Of a stretch of DNA of 64,000 bases, positions 25,553 through 36,250 are shown piece by piece. The DNA is from Nostoc cf. commune SO-36 (lineage in GTDB: Bacteria > Cyanobacteriota > Cyanobacteriia > Cyanobacteriales > Nostocaceae). Position 1 is the stretch's first letter, and the number at the start of each line of letters is the position of its first letter. The translations under genes and the position numbers were made by a program. The DNA is taken from NCBI RefSeq assembly GCF_023734775.1, contig NZ_AP025732.1, positions 4,896,501 through 4,960,500 of the forward strand, in the 5' to 3' direction. The notes under the pieces are model-generated. The model did not search any database, had not been told where the DNA came from, and worked only from the letters and a program-made list of their open reading frames with translations.

Positions 25553-26722
25553 CTACCGAATATATTCCTTAAGAACGCTGTTGCGATTTGGATGGCGCAA
25601 CTTGCGAAGTGCTTTCGCCTCAATTTGACGAATCCGTTCGCGGGTAACGTTGAAAATCTGTCCGATTTCCTCAAGGGTTTTCATTCGACCATCATCCAAG
25701 CCGTAACGCAGTCTGAGAACATCGCGTTCGCGTGGGCTGAGACTGTCGAGGACTTTTTCAAGGTCTTCGCGCAGAAGATTTTTGGAAACTTGGTCTTCTG
25801 GCGTCTCACCATCGGATTCAATAAAATCGCCCAATCGAGAATCTTCTTCTTTACCAATAGGCGTTTCTAGTGAGATAGGTAACTGGGCAGATTTAGCAAT
25901 GAACCGCAACTTCTCAATGGTCATTTCCATACGAGTGGCGATTTCTTCTTCAGTGGGTTTGCGACCCATTTCTTGAGATAGCAACTTGGTAGTTTTCTTA
26001 ATCCGAGAAATGGTTTCGTAAAGGTGAACTGGAAGACGAATTGTGCGGGATTGATCTGCGATCGCGCGGGTAATTGCTTGACGAATCCACCATGTAGCAT
26101 AAGTGGAGAACTTATAACCTTTTTCGTGGTCAAACTTTTCAGCGGCACGAATCAAACCGAGACTGCCTTCCTGAATTAAGTCCTGGAACGACAAACCACG
26201 ATTCATGTATTTCTTAGCAATTGAAACTACAAGACGGAGGTTAGATTGCACCATCTTGTCTTTCGCCCGACGACCAACATGGAGGCGATAACGAAAGGCT
26301 GGTAGTGGCAGTTGTACTGCTTCTGCCCATTCACTATCTCGAGGATCGCGATCTAATTGCTCCGAGAGTCTTTCGCGGACTCTCTCTAATTCCAGCAAAT
26401 CGGCTATTTTCCGCGCCAATTCAATTTCTTCGTCTGCCCGCAACAGCCGAATTCTACCAATTTCTTGCAAGTAAAGCCGAATTGAATCTTCGGTATAGTG
26501 CTTTTTCTTGCTTTGTGTCCGACGACGCGATTTAGCGGCTTTTCCAGACTTTGCGTCGTCCTCATCAGACTGAGGCTCTAAAAATTCCTCGTCACCTTCA
26601 TCGATGATCAGCAAGTCCTCTTCATCGTCTATTAAGAGTTCTTCTAACTCGAGCTCAGGCTGATTTATTATTTCTAGGTCAGGCTGATATATGCTTTCGA
26701 GTACGTTGTTAGCCTGGTTCAT
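25553..26722 (-). CDS. sigA: Principal RNA polymerase sigma factor SigA (RpoD)
   Basis: A 389-residue group 1 sigma-70 factor directing housekeeping transcription. An acidic N-terminus (about 1-60) and a Lys/Arg stretch ([10 protein letters not shown]) precede region 1.2 ([16 protein letters not shown]). Region 2 includes [20 protein letters not shown] and the -10-binding [20 protein letters not shown]. Region 3 and region 4 follow, with [20 protein letters not shown] and the helix-turn-helix [20 protein letters not shown]. Length and motifs are typical of cyanobacterial SigA. An AGGAACG ribosome site precedes the ATG. The 1.5-kb upstream stretch has no gene and may hold several promoters. 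Confidence 0.96.
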   Translation of the reverse strand: MNQANNVLESIYQPDLEIINQPELELEELLIDDEEDLLIIDEGDEEFLEPQSDEDDAKSGKAAKSRRRTQSKKKHYTEDSIRLYLQEIGRIRLLRADEEIELARKIADLLELERVRERLSEQLDRDPRDSEWAEAVQLPLPAFRYRLHVGRRAKDKMVQSNLRLVVSIAKKYMNRGLSFQDLIQEGSLGLIRAAEKFDHEKGYKFSTYATWWIRQAITRAIADQSRTIRLPVHLYETISRIKKTTKLLSQEMGRKPTEEEIATRMEMTIEKLRFIAKSAQLPISLETPIGKEEDSRLGDFIESDGETPEDQVSKNLLREDLEKVLDSLSPRERDVLRLRYGLDDGRMKTLEEIGQIFNVTRERIRQIEAKALRKLRHPNRNSVLKEYIR

Positions 26723-28262
26723 GCCGCGTTCCTCATGCTCCTTGCAGAATCAATTACTCAAGATGTGTTTACTGCTCTTTTAAACGAGCCAGTTTTCAAC
26801 CGAAAATAAGTTTTGTGGCAGATTTGCCAGAGATATTTTCGGACGTTTTACACCTCCGGTCGGAGGTTTTAAAATTAGTTTAAGCGATTACTAAAAGTGA
26901 CTTGCTCATCTTAGTAAATGCTATGTGTGTTGCTATCACACACTGCTTTCAACTAACTGTTCAAAAAAAAGACTTGCCTTTATCAAAAAATTTGCCACTC
27001 TACACTAATCAGTTCAGACTATTGGCAGATTTTCCTATAAAGACTCTTCCGATTGTAGCCTGTTTCACAGAAATTGCACTCTTTTTGTGTATTAATCATG
27101 AACTCATTAAGTAACTTTTAGCTACTTTCACCAAAAAGACATTGAAAACGGGATTTATACCCGGAAAATTTTTCTCCACTTTTCGGGATTGCAGTGACGT
27201 TGTTATTACATTACAAAGTAAGTACGTTTGCTTTTGCCGAGTTTCATGTATTTTACACAACATTAATTACTGAGAAAGAGGTGCATTTTATGTTAACTCA
27301 GACAAGAAGTCTTAACCTACCCATTTTTACATTTCCTTCATAAACTAAGCATTCTGTAGACTAAAGCGGTTCTTGACTTTGGGTAAATACAACAACCGTG
27401 GTGGTGTTTGCCTTAAAGCAGTTAACCTTCTGCGTACTAACTACCTTAACTGAGGAGTTGAGGCGGTGGCAGAATCGACCTGATAGCAGATCAATTTAGG
27501 TTTAACTAATTTGGTCTTATTCACACGTTAGCGCACTGTGGCGATTTCAGCCCTATGAAACTTGACAAACTTTTCTTATTGTATACAAGGATATTTTAAT
27601 CAATCCAAAAATAATTTGTCTTGTGAACTCGCCAATATAGTCTTATCTTAGGCAAAAGTACATTAGATACATACGATACAATAGCGATCGCCACAGCACC
27701 ACATGAAGATATTAACAAGTTTTCAGCTTTATGGTGTGTGCTTCCACTAGCCATCAACTCGAACACAGAGAACCCAGAAGATTGCCTGATAATTTAGTTA
27801 CAATGTCGTTTTGCGTAACTTAATTGTAAATTTAAATACTTTTATTTCAGTGAGTTTCTGTCATCTTATGGTGATAAATCCTCAAAATACTTATTAATTG
27901 CAGTTCGACAGATGATATTCAGTTATTTTCTTAAAGGATAACAAATGTGTTTCTAGCTGGTGGGCGAAATTAATCGGGGAGTTAGAGCAAAGAGTATTAT
28001 CTTGGCTAAGTTTCCAATAAAATTGGTAGTTTTGCTCACACTCGAACAGTGATTATTTGGAAAATATTGACAAGAAGCAAATTATATGGTTTTAGAATAA
28101 TTGAGAAATTTAGAATTTTTGTTATTATTTAGTGCTGACTTACCACTTGTGTGACAAGTCAACCTAAATTTTTAATTGATTATTGGCCTCTAGTTGAAAA
28201 TCAGGATGGCTTTCAAACCTACTCCTAACGAAAACTGGAAACTATGAGCAATGTTTGAATTA
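26723..28262. other. 1.5-kb gene-free region upstream of sigA
   Basis: No convincing gene is present. A hairpin, ACCTCCG (26852-26858) and CGGAGGT (26861-26867), lies about 130 bases before the sigA ATG and could act in its leader. A 17-codon frame at 27290-27343 starts MLTQTRSLNLPIF after GAAAGAGGTG, a good ribosome site; a leader peptide or small protein is possible but unproven. CAGTTAA and TTAACTG form a short dyad near 27419-27455. No tRNA or known RNA family was recognised. The fasciclin gene at 28263-28897, also on the minus strand, lies beyond it. Confidence 0.5.
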
Positions 28263-28897
28263 CTATGGTGTGGCGGTAGTGTTTAGACTTGCAGCAAAAT
28301 TAGGTGGCAAAAGTACCTGGTCAACTACATGAACAATGCCGTTACTAGCTGGGATATCTGGCTGAGTCACTTTAGCGTTATTGACTGTAATTGAGTTGCT
28401 GGCACGATCAACCGTTACTTTCACGGTATTACCCTCAACTGTTTTAACTTCTCCAGATGTCAATTGCTGAGAGGTAGTTCCCCCAGGGACGACATGGTAG
28501 GCCAGAAGCCTGACTAATTGTTGTTTGTTTGCTGGCTGTAAGAGTTGGTCTAGAGTAGCTTTCGGTAAAGCAGAGAAAGCGGCGTCAGTCGGTGCAAATA
28601 TTGTGTAAGGGCCTGGTGTAGACAATTGTTCAGTTAAGCCGGCAGCTTGCACTGCTTGGATGAGAGTTTTAAACTGTCCTTGACTAGCTGCGGATGTTGC
28701 CAGTTCTGCTAAATTTGGTTGGCAGTAGGAGTTGTTGTAACGGGAGGAACATTTGTTATGGGGGTTTGGGCAACGGGAGGGACAGTTGCAGTGGGAGTTT
28801 CTGTGACAGGTTGAGCGCAGGCAGACAGAGCAACCAAGCTGCCTATGCCAATAATATTGAACAATGCTTTTTCTACTATGCCTTTGCTCGCTTTCAT
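28263..28897 (-). pseudogene. Fasciclin-domain lipoprotein with one-base frameshift
   Basis: The reading starts at 28897 with MKASKGIVEKALFNIIGIGS and a lipobox LSAC, then a Thr/Pro-rich linker (TETPTATVPPVAQTP), ending prematurely at a TAG near 28713. In another frame the fasciclin (FAS1) domain starts right there: NLAELATSAASQGQFKTLIQ, LSTPGPYTIFAPTDAAFSAL, LVRLLAYHVVPG, NGIVHVVDQVLLPP. Inserting one C in the AACCAAATTT context would give TANPNLAEL and one continuous reading of about 211 codons. FAS1 lipoproteins mediate adhesion or surface attachment. Either a recent mutation or a sequence error. Confidence 0.8.
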
Positions 28898-29120
28898 AGC
28901 TTTGTGTAGAATCCTGTTAAATAGGGGATCATTAACAATAGTTAATGAATTTTTAAATATAGTCACTCCTCTAACGACATAGTTTGTAGTATGAAAAATT
29001 ATTAATATAAAAGATTTATATATTTCATGGTTTGTCATCAGCCAAAAGAGGTAGTTTTTATAGTATTTTGTATATAAAATCTTTAGTAAAACGCCGTGTG
29101 CAACTTTCTCTCAAACCTAA
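28898..29120. other. A+T-rich leader of the fasciclin gene
   Basis: Nothing coding is supported. The frame upstream of the lipoprotein start extends to 29038, but its product does not look like part of the protein. Confidence 0.4.
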
Positions 29121-29190
29121 CCCCCAACCCCTTCCCTACAAGGGAAGGGGAGCAATAATCAAAGCCTCTCTCCGTTTCGGGGAGAGGTTT
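29121..29190. repeat. Composite hairpin repeat (CCCCTTCCCT / CCTCTCTCCG type)
   Basis: Two hairpins stand side by side. CCCCTTCCCT-ACA-AGGGAAGGGG is perfect at 29128-29150, and CCTCTCTCCG-TTT-CGGGGAGAGG at 29165-29187 has one wobble pair. This arrangement is a dispersed, probably REP-like repeat of Nostoc-group genomes. Confidence 0.7.
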
Positions 29191-29270
29191 GGAGAGGGGT
29201 TTTAAGAATAAGTCGCACATCGCGTTAGTAAAGGTTTGTTCTGGGAATGTCAATCAAGATTTAAAAGCCA

Positions 29271-29312
29271 AAGATCCCCGATTTCTTTGAGAAATCGGGG
29301 ATCTTGTTTTTT
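29271..29312. terminator. Strong bidirectional terminator after gyrB
   Basis: AAGATCCCCGATTTCT (29271-29286) and AGAAATCGGGGATCTT (29290-29305) form a perfect 16-bp stem with a three-base loop TTG. GTTTTTT follows on the plus strand and TTGGCTTTT on the minus. It lies 31 bases past the gyrB stop. Confidence 0.85.
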
Positions 29313-29336
29313 ACAAATGATTTAAAACTGCTGGTA

Positions 29337-31273
29337 TTAGATATCTAGATCAGTGAAGTTGAGCTTAGAACCATAGGTTTCGATGAATTCTCGTCTGGGT
29401 GCGACGCGATCGCCCATTAAAATTGTGAAGATGCGATCGGCTTCGGCAGCGTCCTCAATTTCAACTTGCTTCATTTTGCGGGTTTCTGGGTTCATGGTGG
29501 TGTCCCAGAGTTGTTGTGGCATCATTTCACCCAAACCTTTGAAGCGTTGGATGGTGTAGTTGGCATTCGCAGGAAACTTGGCGATCGCTTGATTTTTTTC
29601 GCGATCGCTATAGCAGTACTCATGATTACGTCCCCGTTCTACTTTAAATAACGGGGGACAAGCAATATAAATAAAGCCCTGTTCGATGAGCGCTCGCTGA
29701 TATCGATAGAAAAATGTTAACAGCAAAGTCCGAATGTGCGCTCCATCGACGTCAGCGTCAGTCATGATGACTATGCGGTGATAGCGCAGTTGGGTAGAAT
29801 CGAATTCATCACCTTTAACACCTAAACCAAGTGCTGTAATTAACGATTGAACTCGTTATTTTTATAGATTTTAGCGTCGTCGGTTTTTTCAATGTTGAGG
29901 ATTTTACCACGTAAAGGCAAGATCGCTTGAGTGCGGCGATCGCGTCCTTGTTTGGCACTTCCACCGGCTGAGTCCCCTTCCACGATGAAGATTTCCGATT
30001 CGCTGGGATCACGAGAACTACAATCTGCCAATTTACCAGGTAATGGCGAAGATTCCAGCACCGATTTGCGCCGAACTAATTCCCGCGCATGACGGGCTGC
30101 TTCTGCGGCTTTGAAGGCTTGAATAGCTTTATCTAAAATTGAGTCTGCGATCGCCGGATGAAATTCTAGATACTCAGTGAGGACTTCTCCCACCAAAGAA
30201 TCAACAATTCCTCGAACTTCGGTATTACCGAGTTTGGTTTTGGTTTGTCCTTCAAATTCTGGATCTGGGACTTTAACAGAAATTACCGCAGTCAAACCTT
30301 CGCGGACGTGTTCGCCACTGAGATTAGTTTCATTCTCTTTAATTTTATTGCGCTTGCGTGCGATCGCATTTAATGTCCGAGTTAGAACCGCCTTTAACCC
30401 TTCTAAGTGCGTACCACCATCAACGGTGCGAATATTGTTGGCAAAACCTAACACATTATCCGTATAGGCATCAGTACACCATTGTAAAGAAACTTCTACT
30501 TGTACGTTGTTGCGTTCCCCCTGCACATAGATAATTTCTTCATGCAACGGTTGCTTCTCACGGTTCATGTACGCAATGTACTCTTTGATGCCACCCTTGT
30601 AATTGTAGGATTCTACTTTCGGTGTATCGCTTTTTAATAGTTCTAGACGGTTGTCAGTAAAGGTAATTTTGACACCTGCATTCAGATACGCCAATTCCCG
30701 TAGGCGACCTGATAAAGTGATGTAATCAAACTCAATGCTAGTTGTAAAGATTTGGGTATCTGGCTTGAAAGTGACAGAAGTTCCAGTTCTCTCTTCTTTG
30801 TAAGGCTTGGTTTGTAGTTCAGTAACTGGGATGCCGCGTTCATAGCGTTGAAGATGAACTTTTTTATCTCGCCAAACTGTAACTTCTACAACTTCAGATA
30901 GGGCATTAACAACAGAGATACCAACCCCGTGCAATCCTCCAGAAACCTTGTAGCCACCGCCGCCAAACTTACCACCAGCGTGTAGTACCGTCATCACGGT
31001 TTCTAAAGCTGATTTCCCAGTGCGCGAATGAGTATCGACAGGAATACCGCGACCATCATCTGTTACAGTCACAGAACCATCAGCGTTGATATCCACTTCT
31101 ATATGAGTGCAATGACCCGCCAAAGCCTCATCGATTGAATTGTCCACCACCTCGTAAACTAAATGGTGGAGCCCTCGCGGCCCAGTGGTACCGATGTACA
31201 TTCCTGGTCTTTTGCGGACGGCTTCCAGACCTTCCAGAACTTGAATCTGATCGGCACTGTAACTGCTCGTCAT
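29337..31273 (-). CDS. gyrB: DNA gyrase subunit B, interrupted by a one-base deletion
   Basis: The ATPase subunit of gyrase. The N-terminal part (31273 to 29840, 477 residues) has the GHKL motifs [23 protein letters not shown] and [14 protein letters not shown], the transducer domain, and the TOPRIM start [20 protein letters not shown]. It stops at [10 protein letters not shown]. In the next frame the protein continues [20 protein letters not shown] and [20 protein letters not shown], through to 29337. Gyrases read NNEIQSLI at the join; restoring one A (GAG-ATT-CAA for GAGTTCAA, near 29850) gives about 645 residues. An AGGAGA site precedes the ATG. The gene should be essential, so a sequence error is the simplest explanation. 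Confidence 0.92.
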
Positions 31274-31490
31274 GTAAACTCTCCTGATGCGTGGGGTTAA
31301 ACTCGCCTAAAAATAAATAAAAGCAAAAACACTCCAAAATTGTAACACAAAAGCCCTGCTAGCGTCTGTAGGGCATTTTCAAGAGAAGTTTATACTAGGG
31401 TTGCACTACCGTGGAAGAGGGGCAAAGGGCAGCAGGGGAGCAGTGGGAGCAAGGGAGGCAGGGGGAGAATAGCTTAATAACTAATGACAA
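31274..31490. other. Divergent gyrB-miaA spacer
   Basis: It contains a purine-rich run (GGGGCAAAGGGCAGCAGGGG and similar) and an AACTAATGACAAATGACAAA-like heptamer stretch directly before miaA. Promoters for both genes must lie here, but no motif is clear. Confidence 0.4.
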
Positions 31491-32396
31491 ATGACTAAAT
31501 TAATTGTGATTTGTGGGGCAACGGCGACGGGTAAATCGAGTTTGGCTTTGGCTTTGGCGATGCGGTTGGGTTCTGTAATTCTCAGTGCTGATTCTCGTCA
31601 AGTTTACCGTGAGTTTGATATTGGGACAGCAAAACCAACTGTGGCGGAACAAAAATTGGTGTCGCACTATTTAATAGATATCTGCGATCCAACAGACATG
31701 ATGACAGTAGCAGACTATCAGGAACAAACACAAGCTTTAATTGCTTCTCTTGGTGTTATACCACCGTTGTTAGTTGGTGGTACTGGTTTATACATTCGAT
31801 CTATTGTCCAAGGTATGAAAATTCCGAGAGTTGCACCGCAAACAGAATTGCGATCGCAGCTTGAATCTTTGGGACAACAACAACTCTACGCAATGTTACA
31901 ACAAGTTGACCCCGTTGCAGCACAAAAAATTCATAGCAATGATTTAGTGCGAACTTTAAGAGCATTAGAAGTATATTATGTTACCGGATTTCCCATTTCC
32001 GAACAGCAAGGGGAGAATCCGCCGAATTATCCGATTTTGCAAATTGGTTTAGATTGCGATGTCGAAAAGTTAGGGAATCGGATTAAACAGCGTACTGAGC
32101 AAATGATAGCAAATGGTTTGGTTGCGGAGGTGGAAAAACTTTGTCAAAAATATGGCGCTGATTTGTCTTTGTTGAATACGTTGGGCTATCAAGAAATTAA
32201 GCAATATTTGGCTGGGGATATTTCCTTAAGTGAAGCAAAAGAATTAACAGTTTTGCATACACGACAATTTGCTAAACGACAACGCACTTGGTTCCGAGCA
32301 TATCCCAAAATTGAATGGTTTGATGCCGATGATCCTGATTTATTAGAGAAGGTTTGGCAGAGGATAAATGAGTTTATAAGTTGCACAAGCTCGTGA
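31491..32396 (+). CDS. miaA: tRNA dimethylallyltransferase
   Basis: A 301-residue IPP transferase that adds a dimethylallyl group to N6 of A37 in tRNAs reading UNN codons. The P-loop is GATATGKSSLA (about 8-18). Further signatures are LSADSRQVYREFDIGTAKP, HYLIDICDP, LVGGTGLYIRSIV, LVRTLRALEVY and TLGYQEIKQYL, with the C-terminal RQFAKRQRTWFR zinc-free tail. Full length for the family. It is divergent from gyrB. ATG 31491 sits in the heptamer run ATGACAAATGACTAA without a clear ribosome site. Confidence 0.95.
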   Translation: MTKLIVICGATATGKSSLALALAMRLGSVILSADSRQVYREFDIGTAKPTVAEQKLVSHYLIDICDPTDMMTVADYQEQTQALIASLGVIPPLLVGGTGLYIRSIVQGMKIPRVAPQTELRSQLESLGQQQLYAMLQQVDPVAAQKIHSNDLVRTLRALEVYYVTGFPISEQQGENPPNYPILQIGLDCDVEKLGNRIKQRTEQMIANGLVAEVEKLCQKYGADLSLLNTLGYQEIKQYLAGDISLSEAKELTVLHTRQFAKRQRTWFRAYPKIEWFDADDPDLLEKVWQRINEFISCTSS

Positions 32397-32452
32397 GAAT
32401 TATAAACTCATGCAAAGACGCAAAAAACTGTTGCGCCTTTACAGTGAGTGTT

Positions 32453-33161
32453 CTACAGATTGTCGGGATCTACGCCCATAGCCCGTAGTCTATCTGCTAG
32501 CAATTGGGTGCGTTGTTCTGCTTGTTCGGCACGTTGTCGTTCCTGTTCGGCACGTTCATCTCCAGTCGATAAAACAGTACCATCTTGGTAGCACCAGCGT
32601 AACCAAGTATCTTGTCTATCTTCAAATTTACCTTCCCACAAAATTACACCTAAACCAACTTGTTCTAACCAATTTTCTGAAGTTTCAAAGTAGCGTGTTC
32701 CCCTTAGTTCATAAACGCGCAACACTTTTTCTCCTAATTGCTGATTTTGGTCCATATACGATGTAGTAACTAGCTCGCATTTGTTCATAAGTTTTAAGCT
32801 TTTTGCCAAGTTCATCACCTTCTTTATTAGAAACAATTTCGAGGACAACTTCTGGAGGTTTGCCAAAACGCCAAACCATATAGCAACGATTTTGTTTCTC
32901 CCACCAATTTTGAGGTACTTCCACATCCAAGCTGAGAAAAATATCAGGCACAATGGGGGGCTGAAGGTCTGTGTAGTAAATACCTACATTAGCTTCAGCT
33001 AAAAAAGTTTGGTTTTGTAGAGAACTGTAAAGAGATCCGACTAAAAACCGTTGTTGTTTGGCAGATGCGAAATTGTCCACAGGTGTATCATCTTCAGTGA
33101 CTAGCTGGTTGGCATCTGGCACATAGTAATCATCATTATTGATTAGAACTTCTTGAACCAT
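32453..33161 (-). pseudogene. Uma2 family gene with one-base frameshift
   Basis: The N-terminal part (33161 to 32709) starts MVQEVLINNDDYYVPDANQL and holds the nuclease-fold landmarks IVPDIFLSLDVEVP and KPPEVVLEIVSNKEGDELGK. It then leaves frame after YYIVYGP. The continuing frame reads DQNQQLGEKVLRVYELRGTR and ends with a Gln/Arg/Glu coiled coil (AEQERQRAEQAEQRTQLLAD) typical of long Uma2 proteins. Shortening the AAAA run near 32745 by one A would give YGPNQQLGEKVL and one 235-codon reading. Third Uma2 gene of this window. Confidence 0.82.
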
Positions 33162-33521
33162 GACTTTATCCAGTATTTGAGAGCGTTATTTCTAGGTTAA
33201 TTGATTGGGGATGCGAGGGTGCGTAGTCTTTGACCCGCAATAACTGGGTAGGTTGTGTCAAAATCTAAAGATAAAAGTTTGTAGAATCAGCGCAATGATT
33301 GGAAGAACACTACGGCAACACTACAAAATCTGGGTAGAGATTGCTGGACAGGATTACTGTATTGATAAGACTGGAAATTTTATTGATTAATCATTACTAC
33401 AAAGTCTAATAACAGTAATTATGCGATCGCTTTTACTCACCTTTGACTGCTATTCTTGCAACAATAGTAATTACAGCTATACTAACCAGCCTGCAACATC
33501 TACCTTGAACTTTAAAAAACT
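33162..33521. other. Gap upstream of glcD
   Basis: The only frame of note is 33295-33390, 31 codons (MIGRTLRQHYKIWVEIAGQD...), without a clear ribosome site; it may be a remnant. HIP1 at 33423. No regulatory motif recognised. Confidence 0.35.
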
Positions 33522-34994
33522 ATGCTTACCCTAGATAAAAAACAACGCAACTGGAAACCCATTCTCAAAGCATTCGAGGCTGTCCTTGGGAAAAATGGTG
33601 TGGTGCAACGCCGCGAAGAACTCATTACCTATGAATGCGATGGTTTAACTGGTTATCGTCAACGTCCGGCTGTGGTGGTGTTACCCAGAACTACAGAACA
33701 AGTTGCCCAAGTGGTGAAAATATGCAACCAATATTCTATACCCTTCATAGCACGCGGCTCTGGCACTGGTTTATCTGGCGGTGCTTTACCAATAGAAGAT
33801 TCCGTTTTAATTGTTACCTCATTAATGCGGCAAATCCTCAGCATTGATTTGGAAAATCAACGAACAGTTGTACAACCAGGAGTGATTAACAGTTGGGTAA
33901 CACAAGCTGTTAGTGGTGCTGGTTTTTACTACGCTCCTGACCCCTCCAGTCAAATTATCTGCTCTATTGGAGGCAATATTGCCGAAAATTCTGGTGGCGT
34001 ACATTGTCTTAAATACGGTGTTACTACCAACCACGTTTTGGGATTAAAAATTGTCACGCCGGAAGGGGATATTATCGATTTAGGCGGACAAATACCAGAA
34101 ATGCCTGGTTATGATTTAACAGGTGTTTTTGTTGGTTCTGAAGGTACTTTAGGAATTGCTACAGAGATTACTTTGCGAATTCTCAAAAGTGCAGAATCAA
34201 TTTGTGTGCTGTTGGCAGATTTTACTAGCATTGAAGCTGCCGGAGCAACTGTTTCTGACATTATCAGCGCCGGAATTATTCCTGGTGGTATGGAAATGAT
34301 GGATAACTTCAGCATCAATGCAGTTGAAGATGTTGTCGCAACTAATTGTTATCCCCGCGATGCTACTGCTATTTTGCTAATTGAAATTGACGGTTTAGAA
34401 GTGGAAGTTGCAGGCAATAAGCAGCGAGTTATCGAAATTTGTAAAAAGAATGGGGCGCGGAATGTCACTTCTGCTACTGATCCAGAAACCAGATTGAAAT
34501 TATGGAAAGGACGTAAAGCTGCTTTTGCTGCTGCTGGACATTTAAGCCCAGATTATTATGTACAAGATGGTGTAATTCCCCGGACTCAGTTGCCTTATGT
34601 TTTACATGAAATTGAGGCATTAAGTAAACAATACGGTTATCGTGTTGCTAATGTATTTCATGCTGGCGATGGCAATCTTCATCCGCTAATTCTTTATGAT
34701 AATTCTGTGTCTGGTGCGTTAGAGCAAGTAGAAGAGATGGGTGGAAAAATTCTTAAACTTTGTGTCCAAGTCGGTGGTAGTATTTCTGGCGAACATGGCA
34801 TCGGTGCAGAGAAAAGGTGCTATATGCCACAGATGTTTAGCCAAGTTGATTTAGAAACTATGCAATGGGTACGGCAAGTTTTTAATCCTAAAGGGTTAGC
34901 AAATCCTGAAAAGATATTTCCCACACCTCGGACTTGTGGAGAAGCAGCAAATGCATCGGCTATTAAACAATTTGAGGGTGTGGAAAGATTTTAG
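33522..34994 (+). CDS. glcD: FAD-linked glycolate/D-lactate dehydrogenase subunit GlcD
   Basis: A 490-residue flavoprotein of the FAD_binding_4 / VAO family, which oxidises 2-hydroxy acids such as glycolate (photorespiration) or D-lactate. The FAD-binding PP-loop is PFIARGSGTGLSGGALP (about 74-90). Further landmarks are DPSSQIICSIGGNIAENSGG, GVTTNHVLGLKIVTPEG and GVFVGSEGTLGIATEITLRI. The C-terminal half holds NVFHAGDGNLHPLILYD and GGSISGEHGIGAEKR, conserved in GlcD. No glcE or glcF gene lies next to it. ATG 33522. Confidence 0.93.
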   Translation: MLTLDKKQRNWKPILKAFEAVLGKNGVVQRREELITYECDGLTGYRQRPAVVVLPRTTEQVAQVVKICNQYSIPFIARGSGTGLSGGALPIEDSVLIVTSLMRQILSIDLENQRTVVQPGVINSWVTQAVSGAGFYYAPDPSSQIICSIGGNIAENSGGVHCLKYGVTTNHVLGLKIVTPEGDIIDLGGQIPEMPGYDLTGVFVGSEGTLGIATEITLRILKSAESICVLLADFTSIEAAGATVSDIISAGIIPGGMEMMDNFSINAVEDVVATNCYPRDATAILLIEIDGLEVEVAGNKQRVIEICKKNGARNVTSATDPETRLKLWKGRKAAFAAAGHLSPDYYVQDGVIPRTQLPYVLHEIEALSKQYGYRVANVFHAGDGNLHPLILYDNSVSGALEQVEEMGGKILKLCVQVGGSISGEHGIGAEKRCYMPQMFSQVDLETMQWVRQVFNPKGLANPEKIFPTPRTCGEAANASAIKQFEGVERF

Positions 34995-35181
34995 TTTTCT
35001 GCAAAGCACATTTGTAGTTCTTGCGGTTTTAGTTTATGTGTACACCCTAGTTTTCACAAAAGGAGAAGATTCGGCTTCGCAGCGCTATTGCTGCAACCCA
35101 TTGAAATAATCTTGCTGAAAAACGGGAAGACTATGGTTATTCCCTAATAGGGAAATTTCCATAAAAATCCTGAACAGCAAA

Positions 35182-35793
35182 ATGCCCAAAAAATCTCTGC
35201 TTAACTTTTTAATTTTGCCTGTTTCTCTAGTATCCTGGCTGTGCGTGGGAACGCTTTTTGATTCTCAAGCTAATGCTTTACCAGGTCAAAGTACAGAGGA
35301 AGTAGGCACTTGGATTAAAGCACATCCCACACTCCGTCCCAGGAGAGGGGAGCAATTATTTGTGCAAAAAACTGATACTGCTGCCCAAAGATTTACTTTT
35401 CAAGCGTCGGTATTGCCTCCGGGTAGGGTGCAGTTTTCCAAAGACCGGGGCACAATTCGGACTGAGCGCATTGCTATGTATGATGCTATTAACGGCATGA
35501 CATTTGACCGTCTCCAGGAATCCTTGCGGGTAATTTATGGCTTGGAGATTTATCAAGACTACGATCGCGCCCAAGTCGTGTACCAGTATCCTAATCAGAA
35601 AGCAGTTAATTCGGCGCGTCTGGCCAAAACTCCGATTCGGGAAGCCTTAAAGGGAGAATTACGAGTGGGCGATCGCTATGTATATTGGGTGGAAATTGCT
35701 CAACCTAGGACTGGCAAAGCTTTTACTGGTCAAATGACGATTTTGCTCAAAACTGACCTAGATAAATTAGAAAGTGAACTGCAAATTCGGTAA
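35182..35793 (+). CDS. Conserved cyanobacterial secreted protein
   Basis: A 203-residue protein with a signal peptide (LLNFLILPVSLVSWLCVGTL, cleavage near ANALPG). The mature part is beta-rich: WIKAHPTLRPRRGEQLFVQK, FTFQASVLPPGRV, FDRLQESLRVIYGLEIYQDY, LRVGDRYVYWVEIAQPRTGK. No enzyme motif is visible. It is probably a periplasmic or lumenal protein of unknown function. It is monocistronic, followed by a G/C-run repeat (GGGCATGGGGCATTGGGC). Confidence 0.65.
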   Translation: MPKKSLLNFLILPVSLVSWLCVGTLFDSQANALPGQSTEEVGTWIKAHPTLRPRRGEQLFVQKTDTAAQRFTFQASVLPPGRVQFSKDRGTIRTERIAMYDAINGMTFDRLQESLRVIYGLEIYQDYDRAQVVYQYPNQKAVNSARLAKTPIREALKGELRVGDRYVYWVEIAQPRTGKAFTGQMTILLKTDLDKLESELQIR

Positions 35794-35881
35794 TGGGCAT
35801 GGGGCATTGGGCATTAATTATTCCCCTTGTCCCCGTTATCTTCCTGATCTCTTCTCGTTCAAAGATTGCTGAATCAGTGTT

Positions 35882-36250
35882 CTAAAACTTACCTAACTCC
35901 ATAGGAGCAAGGGTTTGCCATGTACCTGAAAAGATACTTTCAGATGCTAAGGAAATTCGTAGTAAATCTTCTTTCAACAGTGGTGGCCAATCAACCCCGG
36001 CTTTACGCCCTGCGCCAAATAGTTGTTGCGCTTTGATGCTTAACTGATAAAGGGACAAAACTAGTTCTCGGTCTAGGCTTTTTGCATCTTTAAGGGCTTC
36101 AAACACCACTTTCAATGCTAACAAAATGGAAGTGATCTGACCGGGCACCGGCGGTTTCCCCTGTTTCATACGCGTTAACAGCGCATCTGGGTTTTCCTCG
36201 GTTGTGATTGTCTGATCTATGAGGAGTTTCCGGGCTGTTTCGTAATTCAT
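35882..36250 (-). CDS. Conserved cyanobacterial hypothetical protein
   Basis: A 122-residue all-helical protein: NYETARKLLIDQ, ENPDALLTRMKQGKPPVPGQ, ITSILLALKVVFEALKDAKS, ELVLSLYQLSIKAQQLFGAG, VDWPPLLKEDLLRISLASES. Similar small proteins are widespread in cyanobacteria, sometimes with doubtful enzyme names. No catalytic motif is visible, so I assign no function. It is convergent with the preceding gene. Confidence 0.65.
   Translation of the reverse strand: MNYETARKLLIDQTITTEENPDALLTRMKQGKPPVPGQITSILLALKVVFEALKDAKSLDRELVLSLYQLSIKAQQLFGAGRKAGVDWPPLLKEDLLRISLASESIFSGTWQTLAPMELGKF

Noticed and set aside
26902..27114. 70-codon frame upstream of sigA
   Set aside because: No ribosome site, no recognisable features, base composition of non-coding DNA.
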